DNA of 38,272 nucleotides from Lachnospiraceae bacterium. Its GTDB lineage: Bacteria > Bacillota > Clostridia > Lachnospirales > Lachnospiraceae. Each line of letters begins with the position of its first letter. Position 1 is the first letter of the stretch. The translations under genes were made by a program, and so were the position numbers. Positions 15,692-24,395 of this stretch are shown here, piece by piece. Under the pieces are notes generated by a model. That model saw only the letters and a program-made list of their open reading frames with translations, searched no databases and was not told where the DNA came from. Location: positions 1 through 38,272 of the forward strand of contig JAQXLY010000006.1 of assembly GCA_029012365.1 (NCBI GenBank), read 5' to 3'.

Positions 15692-17131
15692 ATGTTTTTT
15701 CATAGTCAAAACAAGTCAGCAAATAGTCTGCATTTTTTTAAAAGGGTTGCTTTCAGACTGTTGCTTTGCGTTTCGGTACTTACCGGACATATTTCTCCGG
15801 TTTCTGCGGCAGAAGAAACCGATACTTACCACTGGCCGGCAGGTCCGCAGATTTCTGCGGACGGTGCGATTCTTATTGAAGCCGAAACCGGTGCCGTATT
15901 GTACGAAAAAAATGCAGCCGAACGCTTTTACCCGGCAAGCACAACAAAGCTTATGACTGCGCTGCTTGCTCTGGAAAATTCTGCATTAGGCGAAACCGTT
16001 ACGGTTTCTCATGATGCGGTTTACAAAATCGATGTAGATTCCAGCCGTCTCTGGGTAGACGAGGGAGAACAGCTCTCCATGAAGGATTCCCTCTATGCCC
16101 TTATGCTTCCTTCCGCCAATGACCTTGCATATGCCATTGCGGAACATATCGGCGGAACTATGCCTGAATTTGCCGAAATGATGAATGAACGTGCAAAGGA
16201 GCTCGGATGTGTCAATACACATTTCATGAACCCTCACGGACTGGACGAGGAGGAGCATTATACCTGCCCGGCCGACCTCGCCAAAATCATGCGCGTTTTG
16301 GTAAAGAACTCTACCTTTTTGAAAATTTCCGGTTCAAAGAACTATGAGATTCCGCCAACTAATCTTTGTGCACAGTCCCGCTGGGTTTTAAATACCCACC
16401 TCATGATTCGCGGAAGCTATGCTTTTGACGGAGTTATCGCCGGAAAAACGGGGCATACCGACCTGGCGGGTGCCAATCTTGTTACCTGTGCCAGACGCGG
16501 AAATATGACGTTGATTTCCGTGATTATGAAGGCCCCGGATGACACCGCCCTGTATGATGAAACCGCGGCCCTCTTAAACTATGGTTTTGATAACTTTACT
16601 ACCTACAGCATAACCGAAGAACAGCTCGCCCTTCAGAACGATGTTCCTCCTCTGTTTAACAGTGAGGATTCGGTACAGCTTTTGCACAGTGCAATAGTGA
16701 CAACCGATTCCGGCTATATTGTCCTGCCTTTCTCAGCTGCACTTTCCGATACAAAAAAGAGCGTATCCCTGTCCCAGCTTACCACTTTTCAGAAAGGTAA
16801 AAATGTCATCGGAAAAGTTACCTATACGTATGGTACACGTATTATCGGCTCCGCTAATATTGTTTACACAAACGACGGACCGTCCTTCACCATAGCCGCA
16901 CCTGTCAAAACACCGGAAACGGAATTTCCGACAGTCACGGGAGATATAGAGAGCATTGGCGGACAGAACAAAACCGAAGACAATCCCCTAAAAGACCGCA
17001 GACCTCTTATCATCGGGATTACCCTCGGTTGTTTATGCTTTTTTATCGGTATCTATTATGTATTTGTGGAACTGCCTTATCGCAGGAAACGTGCGGCATA
17101 CCTCGAAAGACGCAGAAACGAGCATCATTGA
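15692..17131 (+). CDS. D-alanyl-D-alanine carboxypeptidase (peptidase S11, low-molecular-weight PBP)
   Basis: A 479-residue protein; ATG 15692 follows GGGAGGAATACGT. A long signal sequence is processed near SPVSAAEE (about residue 40). The catalytic triad of motifs is complete: STTK (Ser83-Lys86), SAN (141-143) and KTG (252-254). A C-terminal beta-rich domain (about 300-405) precedes a membrane anchor (about 440-463) and a basic tail ending YLERRRNEHH. It trims the terminal D-Ala from peptidoglycan stem peptides at the outer membrane face. The true transmembrane helix instead of the usual amphipathic anchor of PBP5 is like DacF/DacB-type clostridial enzymes. It converges with the next gene only 5 bases away, with no terminator between. 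Confidence 0.93.
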   Translation: MFFHSQNKSANSLHFFKRVAFRLLLCVSVLTGHISPVSAAEETDTYHWPAGPQISADGAILIEAETGAVLYEKNAAERFYPASTTKLMTALLALENSALGETVTVSHDAVYKIDVDSSRLWVDEGEQLSMKDSLYALMLPSANDLAYAIAEHIGGTMPEFAEMMNERAKELGCVNTHFMNPHGLDEEEHYTCPADLAKIMRVLVKNSTFLKISGSKNYEIPPTNLCAQSRWVLNTHLMIRGSYAFDGVIAGKTGHTDLAGANLVTCARRGNMTLISVIMKAPDDTALYDETAALLNYGFDNFTTYSITEEQLALQNDVPPLFNSEDSVQLLHSAIVTTDSGYIVLPFSAALSDTKKSVSLSQLTTFQKGKNVIGKVTYTYGTRIIGSANIVYTNDGPSFTIAAPVKTPETEFPTVTGDIESIGGQNKTEDNPLKDRRPLIIGITLGCLCFFIGIYYVFVELPYRRKRAAYLERRRNEHH

Positions 17132-17135
17132 TACT

Positions 17136-18086
17136 CTAGTTGCCCATTGCCGCAAACAATGCCGCAATATCATCTGCTGACAATGTCTTGTTCGGGTCGG
17201 ATAAATCTACGCCGGAAGATGCAAACGGGTCTTCCGGCATCTTTTCTTCCGTCACAACCTCCTCAAGCTCTTCCGGAACCTTTTCCACTTCCACAGTCTC
17301 CTCAGGGGCTTCAGGAACCTCTTCCTCTGCCGCATTTTCCTCAAAGTATTCCGGAACCTCTTCCGGTTCTTTTTCCGCAGACAACGTCGGACTTTCTACT
17401 GTCGGAATTTTCATTCCTTTCTCTTTCAGTTCTTCTAATATGCCCTTTATTTCTTCAACACTGTCTGTCGTTGTTCCAAGCTCGGAAAGCATTGCTTCTC
17501 CGTTTTCATGCAATTCTTCATAAAGGCGGTGCGTCATTTCCTTCACCGCATCCACTACCGGAAGCATGGTATCCCGGACACTGTCGCGCTCATTCCCGGA
17601 ACCGGAAAATGCTTCAAAGCTCTCATTCATCACCTGCTTTAATTCCGTACCCAGACGCTCCAGTTCCTCCCGCTCACTTACCGCAAGCTGTCTCGCATTC
17701 TCCTTATTATAGAGAACAACGGTCTTAACTGCATTTTCCTGCGCCTTTACAAGTTCAGAAAGCTTTTCCTCCAACAACCTCATTCCGGCTTCCATAGACT
17801 CATGCTGCTTCTTTATGGCAATATAGACCCCTTTTTCCGCTTTCTCATTGCCTCTCATACACTCCGCAATACGGTCTCCGAGTAATAATGCCGTTGTTTT
17901 CTCCGATGCGGACTGTTCCTTATCGTCCTGCCGGAAGATAAAAAACAAGGAGGCCGCAAGCAAAACAATACCCGCAAGGCATACAAGTATTACAGAAGAA
18001 TGAAACTCGGCAAGTACCACTCCGGCAAAAAAGACCGCCATTACAAACGCTACAAAACTAAGTTTTTTTTGCATTTCTTTTTTCAT
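17136..18086 (-). CDS. Membrane-anchored coiled-coil protein with acidic C-terminus
   Basis: A 316-residue protein; the start at 18086 is set by GGGGGAGATATT. Two transmembrane helices (about 9-27 and 32-51) form a hairpin, followed by a long charged helical region (about 70-225) with heptad character. A Glu/Pro/Val-rich segment (about 230-285) follows. The last ~25 residues contain a predicted short helix motif, NKTLSADDIAALFAAMGN. That tail resembles the LSxDEIxALL peptide at the N-terminus of flagellar FliM/FliN proteins, a short docking motif, but homology is not shown. No enzyme motif. It may be an envelope scaffold or a methyl-accepting-like helper; function unknown. It has its own promoter. 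Confidence 0.8.
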   Translation of the reverse strand: MKKEMQKKLSFVAFVMAVFFAGVVLAEFHSSVILVCLAGIVLLAASLFFIFRQDDKEQSASEKTTALLLGDRIAECMRGNEKAEKGVYIAIKKQHESMEAGMRLLEEKLSELVKAQENAVKTVVLYNKENARQLAVSEREELERLGTELKQVMNESFEAFSGSGNERDSVRDTMLPVVDAVKEMTHRLYEELHENGEAMLSELGTTTDSVEEIKGILEELKEKGMKIPTVESPTLSAEKEPEEVPEYFEENAAEEEVPEAPEETVEVEKVPEELEEVVTEEKMPEDPFASSGVDLSDPNKTLSADDIAALFAAMGN

Positions 18087-18112
18087 AATATCTCCCCCGA
18101 ACACAAGTGCTC

Positions 18113-18148
18113 GGCAAAGTCTTGAAAATCTTCGACATTCACTTTGCC
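18113..18148 (-). promoter_or_regulatory. Stem-loop in the 5' leader of the coiled-coil gene
   Basis: GGCAAAGT (minus 18148-18141) pairs with ACTTTGCC (18120-18113), enclosing a 20-base loop with a smaller internal stem. It starts about 3 bases after the expected transcription start and lies upstream of the ribosome binding site. It could stabilise the mRNA or act as a regulatory site. Confidence 0.45.
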
Positions 18149-18157
18149 TTCGCGGAT

Positions 18158-18186
18158 ATTTTATCATATTATTGCTTTGGTGTCAA
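18158..18186 (-). promoter_or_regulatory. Promoter of the coiled-coil membrane gene
   Basis: Minus strand TTGACA (18186-18181), 17-bp spacer, TAAAAT (18163-18158), placed between the stop of the GH31 gene and this gene. Confidence 0.85.
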
Positions 18187-18218
18187 AATTTTATTCATTT
18201 TGTATTATATTGTCTCTC

Positions 18219-20564
18219 TTATCGGTTGCAGCAGGATTTCAGTAGTTCACCTTCCGCATCCTTCCACTGCAAAAGCGTAAGCTCATATTCTCCGCGTTCA
18301 TACCCATAACCGTCTCCTGCATCCTCATACAGACAAAACGTTGCGTCCTTTCCCTTATATACACGGTACTCGATTGCATCCTCTCCGGTCTCATGCTCAC
18401 TTACGAAACAGCAATCCTTCTTATACAGCGGAAGAATGCTCCCCTCGCGGACATACAGCGGAATCCTGTCAAGTAAAGCAGGTGCCTCCAGCCACTGCCC
18501 TCCCTCGTAGCATTCCTCAGTCCAGAAATCATACCAACGCTCTCCTGCCGGCAAATATACCTTCCTGCATTTCGGCACATCCTGCAATGCGACAGAATCT
18601 ACGCCATAGTACATCGGCTCTGTAACAGGGCAAACCATAAGCCGGTCCCCGAATAAATACTGGTCCTTACAATCTGTCACCTGTGCATCCTTCGGGAAAG
18701 CAAACACCAGCGGCTTAATCATAGATGCATCCTCCAGCCAGACCGCTCCCGCAAGAGAATAGATATACGGCAGGAAACGATAACGCAAACGGTTTGCCGC
18801 CAACAATGCCTCATAAAACGGCTCCCCCGGCTCTCCAAACGCCCAAAGCTCTCTGCGGCAATCGGTTCCGTGTGCACGCAATATCGGTAGAAAGCAGGAC
18901 CACTGATACCAGCGCACATAAAGCTCCCGATACCCCAAATCCTCTGCACCCTTCGCATAGTCTCCCTGCCAGAACCATTGATTTCCGGATTTCACAAAAA
19001 AGGCACCGATATCGGTTGTCCAGTAAGGCATTCCACCGGCACAGAAATTCAGTCCTGCCGCAATCTGTTTACGGAAGGTGCTCCACCGCGCTTCTGTATC
19101 TCCCGACCACAAAATCGTTCCATACCGCTGCTGACCGGTGTAGCTGCTCCGGGTCAGATTTACTACACGCTTTTCCCTGCCGGAAGCTGCCTGCGCCTGA
19201 CGCTGCCCCTCGTATAATGCTTTTGCATGATACAGTCCGAATGCATTCAGTGCCCATGTCGGCATATGGTCCTTTGTCGTATCGATATACTCCGCATATA
19301 GCTTTGCCGGCTCCGGCCGGTCCTTATGATTCCATTCCGGTGTGTAAGGTTCGCTGGAATCACACCACCACGCATCAATCCCGTGACAGAACAATCCTTC
19401 ATTCACCTGATTCCAGTAAAGTCTCCTGCCCTCCTCCGAAAAGGCATTGTATACATTACTTCCCGGCAGCAACAGCTCTTTTTCCTTAAACTCCTTATAA
19501 TTCTCACACTTCTCATCCATAGTAGGCCAGATTGAAATCATAAAATGTACCTGCATTGCATGGAGTCTGTTTATCATCTCCTCCGGATTCGGAAAACGCT
19601 TTTTGTCAAAGGTTTTCTGTCCCCAGAGATTATCCTCCCATGAAAGCCAGTCTAACACAATCCCGTCAATTCCGATTCCTCTCTCCCGGTATTGCTCCGC
19701 AACCTGCAAAATTTCCTCTGCCGTCTCATAGCGTTCCTGAGACTGAAGATATCCGAACGCCCACTTAGGCAGAAGGGCAGCTTTACCGGTTAAATACCGG
19801 TATTGCCTGATTACACCATCCATGCTGCCACCATTCATAAAATAAAAGTCCTGTTCGTCATCAGCCTCGGTATAAAGATAGGAACCGTAAACAGTATCGT
19901 TAAAAATCATAGGGCTGTAGGTATCCATTAAAATTCCGTAACCCAGATTTGATAAAAGCATCGGAATCGCAATCTTCCGGTTTGCCTGATGCACAAACAC
20001 AGTCTGACCACGCAGATTCAAAAAGCCCTCTTCATGCTGCCCCAGACCATACAGCGCCTCCCCTTCCTGCCACTGTAAATGCAGTCTCGTATGGTAAAAA
20101 CGCTCTCCGGGAACTCTTGCCGCCTCTCTTATGACTTCTTTCGTTCCGTCCGGTGTAACAATTTTTTCAACAACCGCTTCCTGCTCTCCCGATAACTCAT
20201 AGCTTTGGAACTCCTCAAGCTCCCTGCTGTCTCTTTCGCGTTCACGGAGCAAAAGTCCCCCGCTGCCGTCATAATAAGTAAAAGACGCACTCTTTTTATC
20301 AATCTCGATTACAAGCTCCGGTGCCCGGTATACAATCTTCTCCCCGTCATCGCTGTACTCCCACTGCTCCGATACGGCTGTCTGTAACACTCCCGGCTTC
20401 TCACGTTCGGAAAATTTTTCGCGTTCCGTATAGGTAATCCGCACAATTCCGGCACCCTTTGCCTCTATCCTGTACATTCCCCGTTCCGAATACAAATAGA
20501 ATCTGTTTTCACTGCGTTCCGCTTTTATAATGCTGCATGACTTATCCGGCATCGCATATAACAT
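18219..20564 (-). CDS. Glycoside hydrolase family 31 (alpha-glucosidase or alpha-xylosidase)
   Basis: A 781-residue cytoplasmic enzyme (no signal peptide) starting at 20564 behind GAGGAGATAGTCGTT. It has an N-terminal beta-sandwich (to about 255), then the (beta/alpha)8 barrel from LPKWAFGYLQSQ. The retaining nucleophile is Asp402 in WWCDSSEPY and the acid/base Asp489 in WSGDTEARWSTF. Substrate-pocket segments include GIVLDWLSWEDNLWG and GGMPYWTTDIGAF. The C-terminal beta domains follow FLPYIYSLAG. The family cleaves alpha-linked terminal glucose or xylose; the sugar cannot be fixed by eye. It is the last gene of an operon with an aldo/keto reductase and an ECF-DUF1893 fusion, 5 bases after the latter. 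Confidence 0.92.
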   Translation of the reverse strand: MLYAMPDKSCSIIKAERSENRFYLYSERGMYRIEAKGAGIVRITYTEREKFSEREKPGVLQTAVSEQWEYSDDGEKIVYRAPELVIEIDKKSASFTYYDGSGGLLLRERERDSRELEEFQSYELSGEQEAVVEKIVTPDGTKEVIREAARVPGERFYHTRLHLQWQEGEALYGLGQHEEGFLNLRGQTVFVHQANRKIAIPMLLSNLGYGILMDTYSPMIFNDTVYGSYLYTEADDEQDFYFMNGGSMDGVIRQYRYLTGKAALLPKWAFGYLQSQERYETAEEILQVAEQYRERGIGIDGIVLDWLSWEDNLWGQKTFDKKRFPNPEEMINRLHAMQVHFMISIWPTMDEKCENYKEFKEKELLLPGSNVYNAFSEEGRRLYWNQVNEGLFCHGIDAWWCDSSEPYTPEWNHKDRPEPAKLYAEYIDTTKDHMPTWALNAFGLYHAKALYEGQRQAQAASGREKRVVNLTRSSYTGQQRYGTILWSGDTEARWSTFRKQIAAGLNFCAGGMPYWTTDIGAFFVKSGNQWFWQGDYAKGAEDLGYRELYVRWYQWSCFLPILRAHGTDCRRELWAFGEPGEPFYEALLAANRLRYRFLPYIYSLAGAVWLEDASMIKPLVFAFPKDAQVTDCKDQYLFGDRLMVCPVTEPMYYGVDSVALQDVPKCRKVYLPAGERWYDFWTEECYEGGQWLEAPALLDRIPLYVREGSILPLYKKDCCFVSEHETGEDAIEYRVYKGKDATFCLYEDAGDGYGYERGEYELTLLQWKDAEGELLKSCCNR

Positions 20565-20569
20565 AACGA

Positions 20570-21547
20570 CTATCTCCTCTCCGCATTTTGCAGCTCCGAA
20601 ATTTTATCCTTTAACGCCTTCAGTGCCTCCTGTGCATCCTCTATCTCCTGCACCGTCTGTTCCATAGGGCAGCTTCCGTCCCCCTTCCGGTTCATAATCA
20701 CATCCACACAGTTCTCGTATTGAACCGGCACATGATGAGCCTTCAGCCACTGAAGCGCCGCGGCACTCATTGTCACTCCGTAACAGCCCCTGACACCGCC
20801 GAGTGTCATAACCATTGCAGCCGCCTTTCCGATAATTTTGTCAACTACAAAAGCACCTTCCAGCATGCCGCTCTCATAAAGTGCAATAATCGGAGCGATT
20901 CCGCGGTCACATTGTGTCTTTACAATCGTGTTTTCCTTTATTACCACACAGTTTGCAGTTCCCTCGGAAATCAGATTGATTGCGGAATGTATTGCACTTT
21001 TTGTTGCCCTGCGTCTTCCCTGCTGCAGTGCCAGTACAATCGGCGGGATAAGTAAAATCTGAATGACTATTCCCGGAATACCCGTCATAATTGCCGCCCA
21101 TACGCTAAGTGCCTTCAATTTACCGCTTACAAAAAGCAGAATCTGGAACACCAGACCGTACATAACCCTGCCGCATACCATAGCTCCGAGTAATGCCGGA
21201 TAAATTCCGAGCTTGAGCTTTCTAAGCTTTGTTTTTCCGTAAAGAAAGCCTCCGGTTAATCCATAAGTAAACAGCTCACATGCCATAATCGGCATCATCG
21301 GATACATCACCGGCATACCGGTTAATATACTGTTTAAAACAGGCAGAAGAAAACCGCAAAGCGCACCCCAGAGCGGTCCGCATAAAAGTCCGCAGAGTAA
21401 TGCCGGGATATGCATCGGCAAAAGCACCGTTCCGGGAATTCCAAGGCCGTGCGATGCAGAAAACGGCAGAAGGATTCCCAACGCAATCAGCATACCCGTT
21501 ACCGCTATTTTTTCATTTTTCGTTTTTGCAAACAGACCGTTATCCAT
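20570..21547 (-). CDS. ECF-type transporter S component fused to DUF1893
   Basis: A 325-residue protein. ATG 21547 follows GGAGGAGATTT; the longer upstream start overlaps the previous gene without a ribosome binding site. Residues 1-185 contain about six hydrophobic segments (LIALGILLPFSASHGLGIPG, LPMHIPALLCGLLCGPLWGA) typical of a substrate-binding S unit of ECF vitamin or cofactor transporters. Residues about 190-300 match DUF1893 (SEGTANCVVIKENTIV, RGIAPIIALYESGMLEGA, VDKIIGKAAAMVM), a deaminase-like fold of unknown activity. The last 25 residues are coiled coil. It probably imports a small molecule with the help of a shared energising module (EcfAA'T, not seen here). Substrate unknown. 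Confidence 0.85.
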   Translation of the reverse strand: MDNGLFAKTKNEKIAVTGMLIALGILLPFSASHGLGIPGTVLLPMHIPALLCGLLCGPLWGALCGFLLPVLNSILTGMPVMYPMMPIMACELFTYGLTGGFLYGKTKLRKLKLGIYPALLGAMVCGRVMYGLVFQILLFVSGKLKALSVWAAIMTGIPGIVIQILLIPPIVLALQQGRRRATKSAIHSAINLISEGTANCVVIKENTIVKTQCDRGIAPIIALYESGMLEGAFVVDKIIGKAAAMVMTLGGVRGCYGVTMSAAALQWLKAHHVPVQYENCVDVIMNRKGDGSCPMEQTVQEIEDAQEALKALKDKISELQNAERR

Positions 21548-21566
21548 AAATCTCCTCCAAATCTTT

Positions 21567-22700
21567 CTACAGTGCATTTAAGGTATCTTCTACCTTCTTT
21601 AAAAGCTCACGCACCTTAAGATGCTGCGGACATTTGCGCTCGCAGAAGCCGCAATTCGCACAATCCTTCACCGTTGCACCCGGATTCTTTTCGTTGTTGA
21701 CATAATCTAAAAATGTCTTTTTTGCCAATTCATGCAGCCCATAAACATTATGATATGTATATGCCTGAAAAATCCTCGGAATCTGAATCCCCTTCGGACA
21801 CGGCTGACAATATCCGCAGCCTGTGCAGTAAAGCTCGGAAAACTTTTTCAGATTTTCCAGTGCCTCTCCTACCTCACGCCACTTTTCCTCCGTCATAGGC
21901 TCTTCCAGGGAAGCAACCGCCGCATTCTTATCTACCATGTCATAAGTCTGCATACCGGAAAGCGCACAGCAGACACCCGGATTTCCCAGAACGAAACGAA
22001 GTGCCAGTTCATAAGTATTCAGATTGCCGCTTCCGAGACGCTTTGCAAGCTCTGTCGGTGCAGCCAGACGTCCGCCGCCTACCGGTCCCATAACAACCAC
22101 GCCGAGTCCCTTCTTAGCGGCATAGCCGATCATCTCCTCGTTCGCGCGGTCTAACAGATTGTACTGAAGCAAAACACTTTCCATCTGAGGTGCATTATCA
22201 ATAATGTACTTCAATGCCTCCGGCGTATCATGGAAGGAAAATGAAATATGCCTGATTTTTCCCTGTGCTTTCAGCCTTTCCGCCTCCTCCAGAAGCCCAA
22301 GAGGTACAATCACCTCATCAAATACCTTCCGGTTAATCCCCCAGAAATGATAAAAGTCCACATAGTCCGTATCCAGCTTTGCCAGACTCTTCTCAAGCAT
22401 TGCTCCGTAATCCTCTGTCTTATGGACACGGTCCAGAGGACACTTTGTAGAAATATACACCTTGTCACGAATCGGCTTTAACGCCTTACCGACTGCAATC
22501 TCACTATTCTCATGGCAATAATAAAATGCCGTATCAAAATAATTCACACCTAAATCATATGCATGACGAAGCATCTCATCCGTCTTTTCCTGATTCACTT
22601 CAAATGTTCCGTCAGGCCGCTCTACCTCCGGCAAGCGCATACACCCAAAACCGAGTGTGGAAATCTGTACTCCCGTGTTTCCGAACTTACGATATTGCAT
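21567..22700 (-). CDS. Aldo/keto reductase with two C-terminal 4Fe-4S motifs
   Basis: A 377-residue protein starting at 22700 behind AGAGAGGAGAGCTTTT. The NADPH-dependent AKR barrel has its tetrad: Asp56 (FDTAFYY), Tyr61, Lys86 (STKCP) and His118 (FYHFWG). After residue 280 it carries two ferredoxin-type clusters, CTGCGYCQPCP and CANCGFCERKCP. This is the clostridial AKR type that couples an electron-transfer tail to carbonyl reduction. First gene of the three-gene operon; its substrate may be a sugar aldehyde given the GH31 neighbour, which is inference. Confidence 0.93.
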   Translation of the reverse strand: MQYRKFGNTGVQISTLGFGCMRLPEVERPDGTFEVNQEKTDEMLRHAYDLGVNYFDTAFYYCHENSEIAVGKALKPIRDKVYISTKCPLDRVHKTEDYGAMLEKSLAKLDTDYVDFYHFWGINRKVFDEVIVPLGLLEEAERLKAQGKIRHISFSFHDTPEALKYIIDNAPQMESVLLQYNLLDRANEEMIGYAAKKGLGVVVMGPVGGGRLAAPTELAKRLGSGNLNTYELALRFVLGNPGVCCALSGMQTYDMVDKNAAVASLEEPMTEEKWREVGEALENLKKFSELYCTGCGYCQPCPKGIQIPRIFQAYTYHNVYGLHELAKKTFLDYVNNEKNPGATVKDCANCGFCERKCPQHLKVRELLKKVEDTLNAL

Positions 22701-22741
22701 AAAAGCTCTCCTCTCTTTTTATAAATATATTATCTTTTAAC

Positions 22742-22770
22742 AGTATATCATATCTTTTTGTATATTTCAA
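22742..22770 (-). promoter_or_regulatory. Promoter of the aldo/keto reductase - ECF/DUF1893 - GH31 operon
   Basis: Minus strand TTGAAA (22770-22765), 17-bp spacer, TATACT (22747-22742), about 40 bases before the first start codon. Confidence 0.8.
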
Positions 22771-22823
22771 TTATTATTACTATTGTATCGCCTATTCTGC
22801 CTACTTTTTCTTCCCTTATAACG

Positions 22824-22852
22824 CAAAAAAGGCATTGCAGCCGCAATGCCTT
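22824..22852 (-). terminator. Intrinsic terminator of metK
   Basis: Minus strand AAGGCATTGC (22852-22843) pairs with GCAATGCCTT (22838-22829) over a 4-base loop, followed by a U-run to 22825. It lies 15 bases after the metK stop. Confidence 0.9.
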
Positions 22853-22866
22853 TTATAATTATTTTC

Positions 22867-24060
22867 TTATTTTACATAAGATTTTAACTGTTCTGCAACA
22901 TCCGTCTTTTCCCACGGCAAATCCAAATCCACACGTCCGAAATGGCCATAAGCGGCAGTCTGCTTATAAATCGGACGACGCAAATCAAGCATCTTAATAA
23001 TTCCTGCCGGACGAAGGTCAAAATGCTTACGGACGATTTCCACCAATTCTTCATTGGAAAGCCTGCCCGTACCAAAGGTATCTATCATTACGGAAGTAGG
23101 CTGTGCTACGCCGATTGCATAAGAAAGCTGTATCTCACACTTCCTTGCAAGGCCTGCCGCAACAATATTCTTCGCCACATAGCGCGCCGCATAACATGCG
23201 GAACGGTCCACCTTCGTGCAGTCCTTACCGGAAAAAGCTCCGCCGCCGTGACGTGCATATCCGCCGTAGGTGTCCACAATAATCTTACGGCCGGTCAATC
23301 CGCTGTCTCCGTTCGGTCCGCCGATTACAAAACGGCCTGTCGGATTAATGAAATACTTTGTGTTCTCATCAATCAGCTTCTTCGGAAGTACCGGGTCAAG
23401 CACATACTTCTTAATATCCTCGTGAATCTGCTCCTGCGTAACCTCCGGTGCATGCTGCGTGGAAAGTACCACCGCACTCAGGTGTATCGGCTCTCCTGCC
23501 TCGTTGTACTCTACCGTCACCTGAGACTTTCCGTCCGGGCGAAGGTACGGCAGGGTTCCGTTCTTACGAACCTCCGAAAGCTTTTTCGTCAGCTTGTGTG
23601 CCAAAGAAATCGGATACGGCATAAGCTCTTCCGTCTCATCACTTGCATATCCGAACATCATGCCCTGATCTCCTGCTCCGATTGCCTCGATATCGGCATC
23701 AGACATTTTGTTTTCCTTTGCCTCCAACGCCTTATCCACACCCATGGCGATATCCGCAGACTGCTTGTCCAATGTTACAAGTACGGCACAGGTATCCGCA
23801 TCAAAACCGTATTTTGCCCTGTCATATCCGATTTCCCGTACAGTATCCCTTACAATCTTCTGAATATCCACAGTTGCCTTTGTAGTTACCTCACCCATAA
23901 CCAGCACAAGACCGGTAGTACAAGCCGTTTCACAAGCCACACGGCTCATCGGGTCCTGCTCAATCATTGCATCCAGAATCGCATCGGAAATCTGGTCACA
24001 AATTTTATCCGGATGCCCTTCCGTTACCGATTCCGACGTAAATAAAAACTTATCACTCAT
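22867..24060 (-). CDS. metK: S-adenosylmethionine synthetase
   Basis: A 397-residue protein; the start [12 protein letters not shown] at 24060 is set by AAAGGAGAGATAAG and by the family N-terminus. Signatures are [28 protein letters not shown], the glycine-rich [19 protein letters not shown] and the closing PWEKTD. It makes S-adenosylmethionine from methionine and ATP. Expression is feedback-controlled by the SAM riboswitch in its leader (24147-24248 plus terminator 24092-24127). Product and sensor match, which supports both assignments. Confidence 0.98.
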   Translation of the reverse strand: MSDKFLFTSESVTEGHPDKICDQISDAILDAMIEQDPMSRVACETACTTGLVLVMGEVTTKATVDIQKIVRDTVREIGYDRAKYGFDADTCAVLVTLDKQSADIAMGVDKALEAKENKMSDADIEAIGAGDQGMMFGYASDETEELMPYPISLAHKLTKKLSEVRKNGTLPYLRPDGKSQVTVEYNEAGEPIHLSAVVLSTQHAPEVTQEQIHEDIKKYVLDPVLPKKLIDENTKYFINPTGRFVIGGPNGDSGLTGRKIIVDTYGGYARHGGGAFSGKDCTKVDRSACYAARYVAKNIVAAGLARKCEIQLSYAIGVAQPTSVMIDTFGTGRLSNEELVEIVRKHFDLRPAGIIKMLDLRRPIYKQTAAYGHFGRVDLDLPWEKTDVAEQLKSYVK

Positions 24061-24091
24061 CTTATCTCTCCTTTCAACGGTGCCTTTGTTC

Positions 24092-24127
24092 CAAAAAGAA
24101 AGTCCGTAGCTCCCACGAGATACGGAC
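24092..24127 (-). terminator. Riboswitch-controlled terminator of the metK leader
   Basis: Minus strand GTCCGTA (24127-24121) pairs with TACGGAC (24108-24102) around GCTC-rich loop sequence, then TTTCTTTTT. It sits directly downstream of the SAM aptamer and upstream of the metK ribosome binding site, so it is the expression platform. Confidence 0.85.
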
Positions 24128-24146
24128 TTGATACCTAAAACCAAAT

Positions 24147-24248
24147 CCCTTATTGTTCGGTACTTCGTACCGCTCAACTTGGCACCTTCCCTTACGGGGG
24201 TTGCCGTGACTTCGCAGAGCCTTTACTCTCCATCACTCTTAATAAGAG
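24147..24248 (-). promoter_or_regulatory. SAM-I (S-box) riboswitch aptamer
   Basis: Read on the minus strand from CTCTTATT (24248) to AATAAGGG (24147), the two ends pair as P1. Between them stand the S-box landmarks AAGAGTGATGGAGAG, GTCACGGCAACC and the AGGTGCCAAGTT segment, then a GGTACGAAGTACC hairpin (P4). When SAM binds, P1 is held and the downstream terminator forms, switching metK off. The gene identity and terminator confirm this. Confidence 0.92.
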
Positions 24249-24277
24249 CTTTACATATGAAATTATTTAACATATTC

Positions 24278-24306
24278 AGAATACACCTATTCCCTCATTT
24301 CGTCAA
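24278..24306 (-). promoter_or_regulatory. Promoter of metK
   Basis: Minus strand TTGACG (24306-24301), 17-bp spacer, TATTCT (24283-24278). The start point is about 25 bases before the aptamer. Confidence 0.85.
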
Positions 24307-24395
24307 GAGAAAATATGCAATTTGACAAAATTCACTTAAAAATCCCATATCTTCCCGGCAAAGCCTTTACGCTCTGCCTCACCGCATTCCCCTGC

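Noticed and set aside
17140-17728. Plus-strand Ser/Pro-rich frames opposite the coiled-coil membrane gene
   Set aside because: Mirror images of the acidic Glu-rich region of the minus-strand gene.
18725-19489. Plus-strand frame of 254 codons within the GH31 gene
   Set aside because: Antisense to the catalytic barrel of a well-supported enzyme; Pro, His and Arg-rich shadow translation.
22942-24045. Long plus-strand open frame of 367 codons antisense to metK
   Set aside because: It is the mirror of a highly conserved gene with all MetK signatures; the antisense frame has no ribosome site and an unnatural composition.
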